In this document: one piece after another, positions 9,447 through 17,017 of the stretch | How the letters are laid out: the number at the start of each line of letters is the position of its first letter | How positions within the stretch are numbered: the first letter of the stretch is position 1 | Assembly (NCBI RefSeq): GCF_015461835.1 | Contig: NZ_JACOPX010000013.1 | Location: 124,001 to 188,000, forward strand | Direction: 5' to 3' | Length of the DNA stretch: 64,000 nucleotides | Origin: Pseudomonas neuropathica | GTDB lineage: Bacteria > Pseudomonadota > Gammaproteobacteria > Pseudomonadales > Pseudomonadaceae | Notes under the pieces: generated by a model | Told to the model about the DNA's origin: nothing | What the model saw: only the letters and a program-made list of their open reading frames with translations | Database searches by the model: none | Made by a program: the position numbers and the translations under genes

Positions 9447-9532
9447 AGATCAAAAGATCGCAGCCTTCGGCAGCTCCTACAGGGTGTATGCGCTCCCAGG
9501 TAGGAGCTGGCGCAGCCTGCGATCTTTTGACT
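9447..9532. repeat. REP inverted pair
   Basis: Two arms face each other: GATCGCAGCCTTCGGCAGCTC and, downstream, GTAGGAGCTGGCGCAGCCTG. Together they form a long imperfect palindrome filling most of the oprC-PepSY gap. It belongs to the same family as the copies at 33701, 45931, 51845 and 62111. Confidence 0.9.
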
Positions 9533-9539
9533 TTTCTTG

Positions 9540-11660
9540 TTAGAAACTCATGTCGACCTTGGTCCAGAGCGTGCGCCCCGGTTCATTGATCGCTTGCGGG
9601 TCGTTGGCCGGGTAGCCGAAACCGGCGTTGCCCGCCAGGTTCAGGTGTTCGGCGTAAGCCTTGCCGAACAGGTTGTCGACGCCGCTGCTGACCTTCCAGT
9701 TCTTGTTGATCCGGTAGGCACCGTTGAGTGAGAACACGCCGAAGCCCGAACTCTTGTCGTAATCCTTGCCGACCACGTTGCCCTTGTTCTGATCGATACG
9801 GTTTTGTGCGGCAACTACCCTCCACAGTGCGCCGGCACTCCAGTTGTCTTCGCTGTAAGTCAGGCCGAAGCGTGCATCCAGCGGCGGCATCTGCGGCAGT
9901 GCTTTGCCATCGCTGCTGTTCTTGCCCCAGGCGTAGGCCAGGGTCGCATCGGCTTTCCAGTGGTCGGTGAGTCTGTACGCGGCACCGAGTTCACCGCCCA
10001 TGATTCGCGCGTCAATGTTCTCGGCGCGCGAGGTGCTCATGCCCATCATTCCCGGGGTGTAATCAAAAAGGATGTAATCGCGCACCACGCCGATATAACC
10101 CGAGGCCCAGGCTTCAAGTTTGGCGCTCTTGTAGTTCACGCCAAAGTCGAACTGAGTGGTCTTTTCCGGTTTGATCGAATCGAACGCGTTGACCGATCCT
10201 GCCGGGCCAGACTTGGGCGAAAACAGCTCCCAGTAATCCGGGAAGCGCTGGGCGTGGCCGAGGCCGGCATACAGCGTGGTCGGGCTGTCGGCGAGGTCAT
10301 GCTCGTAGCGGATGAAACCGCTGGGCAGGGTGTCGGCGCGGGTATTGTCGGCGGTCGGGTTCGGGCGAGTCATCATTCCCGAGCCGGTGGTTTGCCGGTA
10401 ATCCTTGGCTGAAGCGCGGTCGACGCGGGCGCCGCTGATCAGCCGATCACGGTCGGCGGCGTACCAGGTCATTTCGCTGAACACGCCATAGTTATGGAAA
10501 TCGGCGTCCTTGCTGTACGGCTGATCCTTGTAGGTATCGATGCCCATGCCGCTGCGCTGGCGGTGTTCGTTGGTCTGCGCGTCGAGGCCGGTGATCAGTT
10601 GGATATCAGCCCAGCGCCAGGTGGCTTTGATCCGTGCGCCGAGGGTGCGGCGGTCGACATTGGATGCCATTGGGCCCGCCATCATCCCGGTGCCGGACGG
10701 CGTGCGCAGGGTGTAGTTGTCCATCACGTGGTCGGCGTAGTTGTAGTAGACCTGCGCTTCGAGTTTTTCCAGCACGTCGGTGATGTTGGATTTTTCGAAA
10801 CGCAGGCCGAGGCTTTCACGCAGGAACTGCGAACCGTCCATGCCGCGTCCGGCATAGCGCGCTTCGCCGTCGCCCTTGCCGGCGGTGAGTTCGATCAGGG
10901 TGTCGGCGTCCGGGGTCCAGCCCACTGCGATGTCGCCGTTCCACTTGTCGTAGCGCGAGGCGACGATGTCGTTGTTGCCATCGCGGTAATCGTCGGAATG
11001 CGCGGTGTTGCCGATCACGCGCACGTAGCCCAGCGGGCCGCCGGCAGCGGCATCGACAACCTTGTCGAAGCGGCCGTGGGAGCCGGCCAGAATGCTCGCG
11101 TTCACGCGGGTGCCGAGTTCGCCGAAGCTCTCTGGCTCACGATCGAACAGCACCGTACCCGCCGACGCGCCGGGGCCGTAAAGCACGGTTTGCGGGCCTT
11201 TGATCACGGTGAGTTTGTCGTAGGTTTCCGGCGAGATGTACGAGGTCGGTGCGTCCATCCGGCCGGGGCAGGCGCCGAGCATCATGCTGCCGTTGGTGAG
11301 GATGTTCAGGCGCGAACCGAACATGCCGCGCAGCACCGGATCGCCGTTGGTGCCGCCGTTGCGGACCAGGGCAAAACCCGGAATGGTCTTCAGATAATCG
11401 CCGCCATCACTGGCCGGCACCGGTTGGCGCGGGTCTTTGGGGGTGGTGACGATGGTCAGTGGCGAACTCGGGGCGATCGCGGTAATCACCGTCGGGCTCA
11501 GTTCTTCCTGGTGGCCGGTGTGATCATCGGCCAGTACCAGCGGTGACAGCAGGACGCCGCAAAGGACGGCGGTAGCGTGCCTGAAACGAATCCGCGATTC
11601 GTTCAAAGCGAAGGACGCCGGGGCAACGCCCGAGCGTGGAACAGCAGCAAACCTGGACAT
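9540..11660 (-). CDS. oprC: TonB-dependent copper receptor OprC
   Basis: Outer-membrane TonB-dependent receptor of 706 residues. It has an N-terminal signal (hydrophobic VLCGVLLSPLVLA), a plug domain with GPQTVLYGPGASAGTVLFD near residue 150, and a 22-strand-type barrel ending in Phe (KVDMSF). Methionine-rich loops (GTGMMAGPM, GSGMM, GMMGMS) and a LTNGSMMLGACPGRMD plug motif are hallmarks of the OprC/NosA copper-receptor branch. The ATG at 11660 has GGAA about seven bases upstream; in-frame starts at 11672 and 11720 are less likely. It is preceded by copper chaperone and DUF2946 genes, which supports copper import. In the family, expression is lowered by copper; no operator was identified here. 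Confidence 0.93.
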   Translation of the reverse strand: MSRFAAVPRSGVAPASFALNESRIRFRHATAVLCGVLLSPLVLADDHTGHQEELSPTVITAIAPSSPLTIVTTPKDPRQPVPASDGGDYLKTIPGFALVRNGGTNGDPVLRGMFGSRLNILTNGSMMLGACPGRMDAPTSYISPETYDKLTVIKGPQTVLYGPGASAGTVLFDREPESFGELGTRVNASILAGSHGRFDKVVDAAAGGPLGYVRVIGNTAHSDDYRDGNNDIVASRYDKWNGDIAVGWTPDADTLIELTAGKGDGEARYAGRGMDGSQFLRESLGLRFEKSNITDVLEKLEAQVYYNYADHVMDNYTLRTPSGTGMMAGPMASNVDRRTLGARIKATWRWADIQLITGLDAQTNEHRQRSGMGIDTYKDQPYSKDADFHNYGVFSEMTWYAADRDRLISGARVDRASAKDYRQTTGSGMMTRPNPTADNTRADTLPSGFIRYEHDLADSPTTLYAGLGHAQRFPDYWELFSPKSGPAGSVNAFDSIKPEKTTQFDFGVNYKSAKLEAWASGYIGVVRDYILFDYTPGMMGMSTSRAENIDARIMGGELGAAYRLTDHWKADATLAYAWGKNSSDGKALPQMPPLDARFGLTYSEDNWSAGALWRVVAAQNRIDQNKGNVVGKDYDKSSGFGVFSLNGAYRINKNWKVSSGVDNLFGKAYAEHLNLAGNAGFGYPANDPQAINEPGRTLWTKVDMSF

Positions 11661-11745
11661 GACAATTTCCATCAAACAGTCGTAAACGACACGGCCGGCA
11701 GCCTGAAGCTGTCTTCTCAACCGTGTGCAATCAGAGGTGCGGTAT

Positions 11746-12192
11746 TTACGCTGTGACGGGCGGGGCGCGGGTGCGGGCGCCGGGGAAGAAGGTCTGCCGG
11801 GCGTGGCCCAGGCGCGGGGAGGGCGGGGTGAAGGTGTTCAGCGGCGCGATGTTGAAGGCGACGAAATCACCGCCCCCAGTCAGCGCCGGACAGTTGAACA
11901 GCAGGCTGCAGTAGCCGCACTTTTCCCACAGCACGTGGTGCGAGGATTGCGGTGGGCAGTGTTCGGCGCTCGGTTTTGCATCATGGCCCGCGTGATCCAT
12001 GCCCGGCATGTCCATCGACATGTCCATGCTCAACGGCATCGATGTCGAGGCGTGTTGATCCATCGGCATCGACTGAGAAATCAGTGGGCCGATGAAAATC
12101 ATCAACATGGCGAACAGGGCGATCCAGCTGCCGCGAGTCAGGTGTTGAGTCTGACGGCGTTGCATTGGCGGCCTGGCGCTCAGCGGGCGCAT
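11746..12192 (-). CDS. DUF2946 family protein, Met/His-rich (second copy)
   Basis: A 148-residue protein with one N-terminal hydrophobic helix (SWIALFAMLMIFIGPLI). A Met/His-rich stretch follows (SMPLSMDMSMDMPGMDHAGH), then a CGYC motif. This is the usual form of DUF2946 proteins in Pseudomonas copper operons. The Met/His clusters look made for binding Cu(I)/Cu(II) in the periplasm. An internal ATG at 12165 is an alternative start. It sits 21 bp after the PCu(A)C chaperone and 85 bp before oprC. Biochemical function of the family is not established. Confidence 0.82.
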   Translation of the reverse strand: MRPLSARPPMQRRQTQHLTRGSWIALFAMLMIFIGPLISQSMPMDQHASTSMPLSMDMSMDMPGMDHAGHDAKPSAEHCPPQSSHHVLWEKCGYCSLLFNCPALTGGGDFVAFNIAPLNTFTPPSPRLGHARQTFFPGARTRAPPVTA

Positions 12193-12213
12193 GGGCGGAG
12201 TCTGCCGGAAGGC

Positions 12214-12693
12214 TTACTGGGCGTGCGCGTGGGCCTGTGTGGTTTCCGGCGGTTTCTTCTGCACCGAGACTTCGACGGTGACGTCACCGGCCTTGTAGAA
12301 ATGCAGGGTCAGCGGGAAGCGCTTGCCGTCGCTGAGCAGGCTGCGATCGGTCGGGTTGAGCAGCATCACGTGATAGGCCATTGGTGCAAACGTCACGTTG
12401 CCGCCGGCCGGAATGGCCACGCTCGGCACTTGCTGCATTTTCATCAGATCGCCCTGCATCACGTGTTCGTGCAGTTGCGCTTCGGGGGCAATCGGCGAGT
12501 CGACGCTGAGCAGGCGGTCGTCCGTCTTGCCGGCGTTGTGAATGATGAAATAGGCGGCGACCGTTGGCGCATTCGGCGGCAGCTCTTGCGACCACGGATG
12601 AGCGATTTCCAGCTCGCCCGCTTTGTATTCGTGAGCATGGGCAAAGCACGCCGGCAACAGCAGCGCAGCGACGATGATGAGTTTGTTCAACAT
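12214..12693 (-). CDS. Periplasmic copper chaperone PCu(A)C
   Basis: A 159-residue exported copper chaperone. It has a signal peptide (MLNKLIIVAALLLPACFAHA) and a cupredoxin-like domain with the metal motif H-x3-M...H-x-M: HEHVMQGDLMKM near residues 77-88 and AYHVML near 109. The tail is His-rich (AHAHA). The family transfers Cu(I) to cytochrome oxidase assembly factors. A good Shine-Dalgarno (GGAGAACTGCC) precedes the ATG. It is flanked by two DUF2946 genes and followed by oprC, making a compact copper uptake and delivery unit. Confidence 0.92.
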   Translation of the reverse strand: MLNKLIIVAALLLPACFAHAHEYKAGELEIAHPWSQELPPNAPTVAAYFIIHNAGKTDDRLLSVDSPIAPEAQLHEHVMQGDLMKMQQVPSVAIPAGGNVTFAPMAYHVMLLNPTDRSLLSDGKRFPLTLHFYKAGDVTVEVSVQKKPPETTQAHAHAQ

Positions 12694-12741
12694 GGCAGTT
12701 CTCCAGAACGATTTGAAACGCAGGTCAATTGCGCGAACAAA

Positions 12742-13140
12742 TCAAACCAGAGGGGAGGCGCGGGGATTGAGACTCGGCCATTGCTGGCGCGGCGTGGGTG
12801 TTTGCAGCAAGGCGGGTGCCACACTGCGATTGCTTTCATAGCGGGCGAAATACAGCTGCGGCGAATGCCCCGGCAGCGCCACCAGTGGCGCCGAGCCTGA
12901 GCAGCACCAGCAATGCTGCATGTTCGAATGTGTATCGTTGGTCGGGGCTTTTTGATCGATGGTGCCGATGTTGATCGCCACCATCTTCGTCCCGCTGCCG
13001 GTGCAGAAACTGCTCCAGAGCAACTGTTCGGCCGGTGAATTGGCCGCCTGCGCCATCGCCCCGGTCATCGGCATGGCGAGCATGTTGAACAGCACTGCAA
13101 AGCAGGCGATCCAGGCAATTGCTAGCCGGTGTCGGTTCAT
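12742..13140 (-). CDS. DUF2946 family protein (first copy)
   Basis: A 132-residue protein starting MNRHRLAIAW, with an N-terminal hydrophobic helix and a small 'MAMPMTGAMA' Met patch. A HCWCC cysteine motif lies near residue 80. It is recognisable as DUF2946, but the family function is unknown. It is the promoter-proximal gene of the copper cluster, 48 bp before the PCu(A)C gene. HCWCC and CGYC in the two copies occupy comparable positions and could be metal ligands. Confidence 0.8.
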   Translation of the reverse strand: MNRHRLAIAWIACFAVLFNMLAMPMTGAMAQAANSPAEQLLWSSFCTGSGTKMVAINIGTIDQKAPTNDTHSNMQHCWCCSGSAPLVALPGHSPQLYFARYESNRSVAPALLQTPTPRQQWPSLNPRASPLV

Positions 13141-13162
13141 GGGACAGATCCATTGGGTGGGC

Positions 13163-13189
13163 GATCAGGCGCGGCTATTTAGCCTGATC
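13163..13189. promoter_or_regulatory. 8-bp inverted repeat upstream of copper cluster
   Basis: GATCAGGC (13163-13170) and GCCTGATC (13182-13189) form a perfect inverted repeat around an 11-base AT-richer spacer. It lies 23 bp before the first copper-cluster gene and touches the stop codon of the preceding gene. It may be an operator or a weak terminator; there is no T-tract. Confidence 0.35.
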
Positions 13190-13499
13190 AGGGCCGATAA
13201 GTAAAAAAGCGTCGTGCGGTTTGGTGTCGCAGCGCTGCCTGCAAGAGCTTGAGAAGCCTGCGCCCCAGCTCGATTTCGCCGTTATAAATGAGTGTAGCGG
13301 CTTCGATTCGCATTGCCTGGGCGAAATTCGAGTCGCTTTCTATTCGTGCACGAATGGTCTGCTTGTAGTCTCGGAGCGCCACCCGGTTGAGCTGCCCATC
13401 GCCCGAGTCTTCGATCTCACAACCCTTGATGTATTCGCTAAGATCGGCAGGCGTTTTGAGGTAATCCTTGACGTCGAAACGGGAGAATTTTTCTGACAT
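13188..13499 (-). CDS. Small antitoxin-like DNA-binding protein, probably truncated
   Basis: A 103-residue protein starting MSEKFSRFDVKDYLKTPADL. The opening resembles the 'FDxxDYL...AYL' start of HigA-type addiction-module antidote proteins. The middle ('FAQAMRIEAATLIYNGEIE') resembles regulators that normally continue into an HTH domain. Here the frame ends in a basic tail soon after that segment, so the HTH half is missing. No RelE/HigB-type toxin gene lies next to it. It is either a decayed antitoxin or a small protein of unknown function. Confidence 0.5.
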   Translation of the reverse strand: MSEKFSRFDVKDYLKTPADLSEYIKGCEIEDSGDGQLNRVALRDYKQTIRARIESDSNFAQAMRIEAATLIYNGEIELGRRLLKLLQAALRHQTARRFFTYRP

Positions 13500-13840
13500 T
13501 GGATATGTACGCCCTTGGAATCAAAGACGTTGAGCGTAGAGGTGGACGCTGAATGCCGATAGTCAGTGATTCGTTAAGTTGTTGTGGGCAGTGTCCGGCG
13601 CGTTTGTAGGATTCAGGTCAGATATCCGGCCGAGCCCGTGACATTGTGGGAGCGAGCCTGCTCGCGAAAGCGGTGGGTCAGGCAATGATGTGCAGACTTT
13701 GCCGACGTTTTCGCGAGCAGGCTCGCTCCCACACTGTTCGGTGGCGACCACATTGCCTGTTCACCCCGCGAACCCAGTGGAAGCGGCGGTGCGACGATTC
13801 GACTTGCCGGCGCAGGCGGCCGTGAGATCTGTGCTTATTT
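13500..13840. other. Gene-free gap between antitoxin-like gene and cobK
   Basis: I see no credible gene in these 341 bases. The only marked structure is the REP pair at 13644-13733. Confidence 0.6.
13644..13733. repeat. REP inverted pair (GGGAGCGAGCCTGC type)
   Basis: TGTGGGAGCGAGCCTGCTCG on the left is matched by its reverse complement on the right, ending CTCGCTCCCACA, about 90 bases overall. It is the second REP family of the window; a relative is at 59203. Confidence 0.9.
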
Positions 13841-14587
13841 TCAGATACGGTTAAAGGTCGCGAGGGCAGCGAGGGCAGCGAGGGCAGCGAGGATTTTGTC
13901 GACCGAGGCAAATTCCCGATCAACCCCCGGCAACCCCGGTCGCTTCAACACAATCACCGGTACCCCACGCTCGCGCGCCACCTCCAGCTTGGGCTCGGTG
14001 GCAGTGCTGCCGCTGTTCTTGCTGATCAGCACATCGATCTGCCGTCTTTCAAAAAGCACCCGCTCATCCTCCAACAGAAACGGCCCACGCGCGCCGATCA
14101 CTTCGCAGCGTTCATTGCCGGGGTAGACGTCGAGGGCGCGCAAGGTCCAGAACTGGTCCTGAGGGATTTCATCGAGGTGTTGCAGCGGTTCACGGCCGAG
14201 GGTGAACAGCGGTCGGCGAAACGGCTTGAGGGTAGCGATCAACTCGGCCCAGTCGCTGACTTCGCGCCAGTCATCACCGGGCTGCGGCTGCCACGCCGGA
14301 CGGCGCAAAGCCCAGCAGGGGATGTCGGTCAGTCGTGCGGCGGTCGCGGCGTTCTGGCTGATCTGTGCGGCATACGGATGCGTGGCGTCGAGCAGCAGAT
14401 CGATGCCTTCGTCATGAATGAATTGCGCCAGACCTTCAGCGCCCCCGTAGCCACCGACGCGCACCTGACAGGTCAGGTCCGTCGGCACCCGGCCAACACC
14501 GGCGAGGCTGTAGATATGTTCTGGCCCGAGCGTGCGGGCAATCGCCAGTGCTTCGGTCACGCCGCCGAGCAGCAATATGCGCTTCAT
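13841..14587 (-). CDS. cobK: Precorrin-6A reductase CobK
   Basis: NADPH-dependent reductase of the aerobic (oxygen-dependent) cobalamin pathway, converting precorrin-6A to dihydroprecorrin-6. The 248-residue product starts with MKRILLLGGVTEA and carries LLDATHPYAAQIS near residue 65 and the TLGREPL motif, all typical of CobK/CbiJ. Its ATG overlaps the TGA of cbiD (ATGA), so it is translationally coupled and last in cobL-cbiD-cobK. Its extreme 3' end contains a short in-frame tandem repeat encoding Ala-Ala-Leu units. Confidence 0.95.
   Translation of the reverse strand: MKRILLLGGVTEALAIARTLGPEHIYSLAGVGRVPTDLTCQVRVGGYGGAEGLAQFIHDEGIDLLLDATHPYAAQISQNAATAARLTDIPCWALRRPAWQPQPGDDWREVSDWAELIATLKPFRRPLFTLGREPLQHLDEIPQDQFWTLRALDVYPGNERCEVIGARGPFLLEDERVLFERRQIDVLISKNSGSTATEPKLEVARERGVPVIVLKRPGLPGVDREFASVDKILAALAALAALATFNRI
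13859..13892. repeat. Tandem repeat inside the cobK 3' end
   Basis: Three to four head-to-tail copies of a 9-10 base unit (CGAGGGCAG) lie within the last codons of cobK. They encode a repeated Ala-Ala-Leu tail. Copy number could vary by slippage without breaking the frame, because the unit is nine bases. Confidence 0.75.
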
Positions 14588-15681
14588 GCAAAACCTCCGG
14601 CCTGCCCGACAATGCCGCCCTGACGATCAATCGCAAACACCTCGACCTGCACCTGCGGCGGCACCACGCTGCGGGCGAAATTCAACGCATGGCGGCAGAC
14701 CTCATCACCGAGGGCGATCCCCGCCGCACTGGCCATGGCCAATGCCTGCTGGCTGGTATTGGCCTCGCAAATGCTTTGTTGCAACGCCTCATCGGCGCCA
14801 ATCGCCGCCGCCCACTCAGCCAGTTGCGGCAAATCGATACTTGAATGCCGCGAATGCAAGTCCATGTGCCCGGCGGCCAGTTTGCTGATCTTGCCGAAGC
14901 CGCCACACAGGCTGAGTTTATCCACAGGCACTTTGCGCAGATGCTTGAGCACCGCGCCGACAAAATCGCCCATTTCGATCAGAGCGATTTCCGGCAGGTT
15001 GTAGACCCGGCGCATGGTGTCTTCGCTGGCGTTGCCGGTGCACGCGGCGATGTGCAGATAACCGTTGGTTTTCGCCACGTCGATGCCTTGATGGATCGAG
15101 GCGATGTAAGCCGCGCAGGAAAATGGCCGGACGATGCCGCTGGTGCCTAGGATCGACAAACCGCCAAGAATGCCCAGCCGTGGATTCATGGTTTTCAGCG
15201 CCAGCGCTTCGCCGCCCTCGACGTTGACCGTGACGTCGAAGCCGCCGGCATAACCGGTTTCGGTGGCAAGCAGTGTCAGGTGATCACTGATCATCTTGCG
15301 TGGCACTGGGTTGATTGCCGGCTCGCCGACACCCAGCACCAGTCCCGGCCGCGTTACGGTGCCCACGCCGGCGCCGGCATTGAAACGAATCCCCGGTTCA
15401 CTCAGCAGCCGCACGCGCGAATAGAGCAACGCGCCGTGAGTCACGTCGGGATCGTCGCCAGCATCCTTGATTGTGCCGGCCTCGGCGCCGTCATCTGTCA
15501 ACCGGCAGAACTCCAGACGCATCTGCACCTGTTTGCCTTTGGGCAAGACGATCTGCACCGCATCGGCCGCCAGTCCGCTGAGCAACAGGCGCGCGGCGGC
15601 CAGGCTGGTCGCGGTGGCGCAGCTGCCGGTGGTCAGGCCGCTGCGCAGGGGCGCGGGTTGTTCGGCGGTTTCGTCACGCAT
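14584..15681 (-). CDS. cbiD: Cobalt-precorrin-5B C1-methyltransferase CbiD
   Basis: SAM-dependent C1 methyltransferase of corrin synthesis, 365 residues. The signature SGLTTGSCATA occurs at about residue 12, along with GGLSILGTSGIV. The ATG at 15681 (MRDETAEQPAPLRSG) gives the usual family length; the frame extends further upstream within cobL. It overlaps the end of cobL by 8 bp and cobK by 4 bp. CbiD is the enzyme of the anaerobic pathway; in Pseudomonas it is thought to stand in for CobF, which is absent here. Confidence 0.94.
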   Translation of the reverse strand: MRDETAEQPAPLRSGLTTGSCATATSLAAARLLLSGLAADAVQIVLPKGKQVQMRLEFCRLTDDGAEAGTIKDAGDDPDVTHGALLYSRVRLLSEPGIRFNAGAGVGTVTRPGLVLGVGEPAINPVPRKMISDHLTLLATETGYAGGFDVTVNVEGGEALALKTMNPRLGILGGLSILGTSGIVRPFSCAAYIASIHQGIDVAKTNGYLHIAACTGNASEDTMRRVYNLPEIALIEMGDFVGAVLKHLRKVPVDKLSLCGGFGKISKLAAGHMDLHSRHSSIDLPQLAEWAAAIGADEALQQSICEANTSQQALAMASAAGIALGDEVCRHALNFARSVVPPQVQVEVFAIDRQGGIVGQAGGFA

Positions 15682-16885
15682 CGAGGGGTTTGACCAGATC
15701 GAGCAGGGTGATCGGCAGTGCCTGGCGCCAGGTGTCGAACTCGCCGAGTGGTTGCGCTTGGGCAACATGGATACGCGTCAGCTCGCCGCCGAAGCGTTCG
15801 CGCCAGTTCATCAGGGCCATTTCGCTTTGCAGCGTCACCGCGTTGGCGACCAGACGGCCACCGGGTTTGAGCTGTTCCCAGCAGGTTTCGAACACGCCTT
15901 CACGGGTCACGCCGCCGCCGATGAAGATGGCGTCCGGGCGTTCCAGTCCCGCGAGTGCCTGCGGGGCTTTGCCGCGAATCAGTTGCAGACCGGGCACGCC
16001 CAGTGCATCGCGGTTGTGCTCGATCAATTGCTGGCGACCTTCGTCGGCTTCGATGGCCAAGGCGCGGCAACTCGGGTGCGCACGCATCCACTCGATGCCG
16101 ATCGAGCCGCTGCCGGCGCCGACATCCCAGAGCAGTTCGCCGGGGGTCGGGGCGAGGCGGGCGAGGGTGATGGCGCGCACGTCGCGTTTGGTCAACTGGC
16201 CGTCGTGCTGGAAGGCCGAATCCGGCAGTCCGGCGAGACGCGAAAGGCGCGGGGCCTGTGCGTCGGCCAGACATTCGATGGCGATGACATTGAGGTCGGC
16301 CACGGACGCGGCATTCCAGGCATTGGCGGTGCTGTCGATGCGCCGTTCGGCGTCACCGCCAAGATGCTCAAGCACGCTCATGCGACTCGAACCGAAGCCG
16401 CGCTCGCCGAGCAATTGCGCGACCGCCGCCGGGCTCTGGCCATCGTTGCTCAGCAACAACAGGCGCACGCCGCTGAACAATTGCGCATTGAGCGCCGCCA
16501 GCGGTCGGGCCACCAGCGACAGCGTCACCACCTCCTGCAATGGCCAGCCGAGACGGGCGGCGGCCAGCGAGCAGGACGACGGGGCGGGCAGGATCAGCAT
16601 CTCTTCGCTTGGCACCTGGCGGGCGAGGCTGGCACCGACGCCGAAGAACATCGGGTCGCCGCTGGCCAATACGCAAACTGCTTCGCCACACTGTTCCAGC
16701 ACCGGCGCGAGGGAGAACGGGCTCGGCCACAACTGCCGTTCGCCGCGAATGCACACCGGCAACAAATCCAGTTGGCGCTGGCCACCGACGATCCGCGAGG
16801 CGCCCAGCAGGGCACGCCGGGCGTTTTTGCCCAGGCCCTTGAAGCCGTCTTCACCGATTCCCACTACCGTCAGCCAGGGTGACAT
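15674..16885 (-). CDS. cobL: Precorrin-6Y C5,15-methyltransferase (decarboxylating) CobL
   Basis: A bifunctional CbiE-CbiT fusion of 403 residues. The N-terminal tetrapyrrole methylase (residues 1-200) begins SPWLTVVGIGEDG and has VLASGDPMFFGVG near 73. The C-terminal CbiT-type Rossmann domain has SAM motif LLWDVGAGSGSIGIEW near residue 250. It methylates C5 and C15 and decarboxylates the C12 acetate. It is first in the minus-strand cobL-cbiD-cobK unit and divergent from cobG, with 132 bp between starts. Confidence 0.95.
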   Translation of the reverse strand: MSPWLTVVGIGEDGFKGLGKNARRALLGASRIVGGQRQLDLLPVCIRGERQLWPSPFSLAPVLEQCGEAVCVLASGDPMFFGVGASLARQVPSEEMLILPAPSSCSLAAARLGWPLQEVVTLSLVARPLAALNAQLFSGVRLLLLSNDGQSPAAVAQLLGERGFGSSRMSVLEHLGGDAERRIDSTANAWNAASVADLNVIAIECLADAQAPRLSRLAGLPDSAFQHDGQLTKRDVRAITLARLAPTPGELLWDVGAGSGSIGIEWMRAHPSCRALAIEADEGRQQLIEHNRDALGVPGLQLIRGKAPQALAGLERPDAIFIGGGVTREGVFETCWEQLKPGGRLVANAVTLQSEMALMNWRERFGGELTRIHVAQAQPLGEFDTWRQALPITLLDLVKPLDA

Positions 16886-17017
16886 CTATATTCCTCTAAA
16901 CACGCCGTTCCGACGGGCAGTCTTTTCATGCCAGCGGACAAAGCAGGCATAATACCGCGCCTTCGCCCGCGAAGCGCCTTTCCCACGCAGCCGGTCAGCC
17001 CCTTGAACGAACGCCCG
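16886..17017. promoter_or_regulatory. Divergent cobL/cobG promoter region
   Basis: The 132-base gap between two divergent cobalamin operons must hold both promoters. A CATAAT box at 16948-16953 could be a plus-strand -10. I looked for the cobalamin-riboswitch B12 box (GCCACTG) and did not see it, so riboswitch control is not supported. Confidence 0.4.

Noticed and set aside
13563..13751. Small minus-strand frame as a toxin partner of the antitoxin-like gene
   Set aside because: It consists largely of translated REP sequence and shows no RelE/HigB features.
15467..16952. Long plus-strand open frames over cobL
   Set aside because: They mirror the high-GC third codon positions of cobL and have no recognisable domains.
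16886..17017. Cobalamin riboswitch before cobG or cobL
   Set aside because: No B12-box-like GCCACTG and too little space for the full fold.
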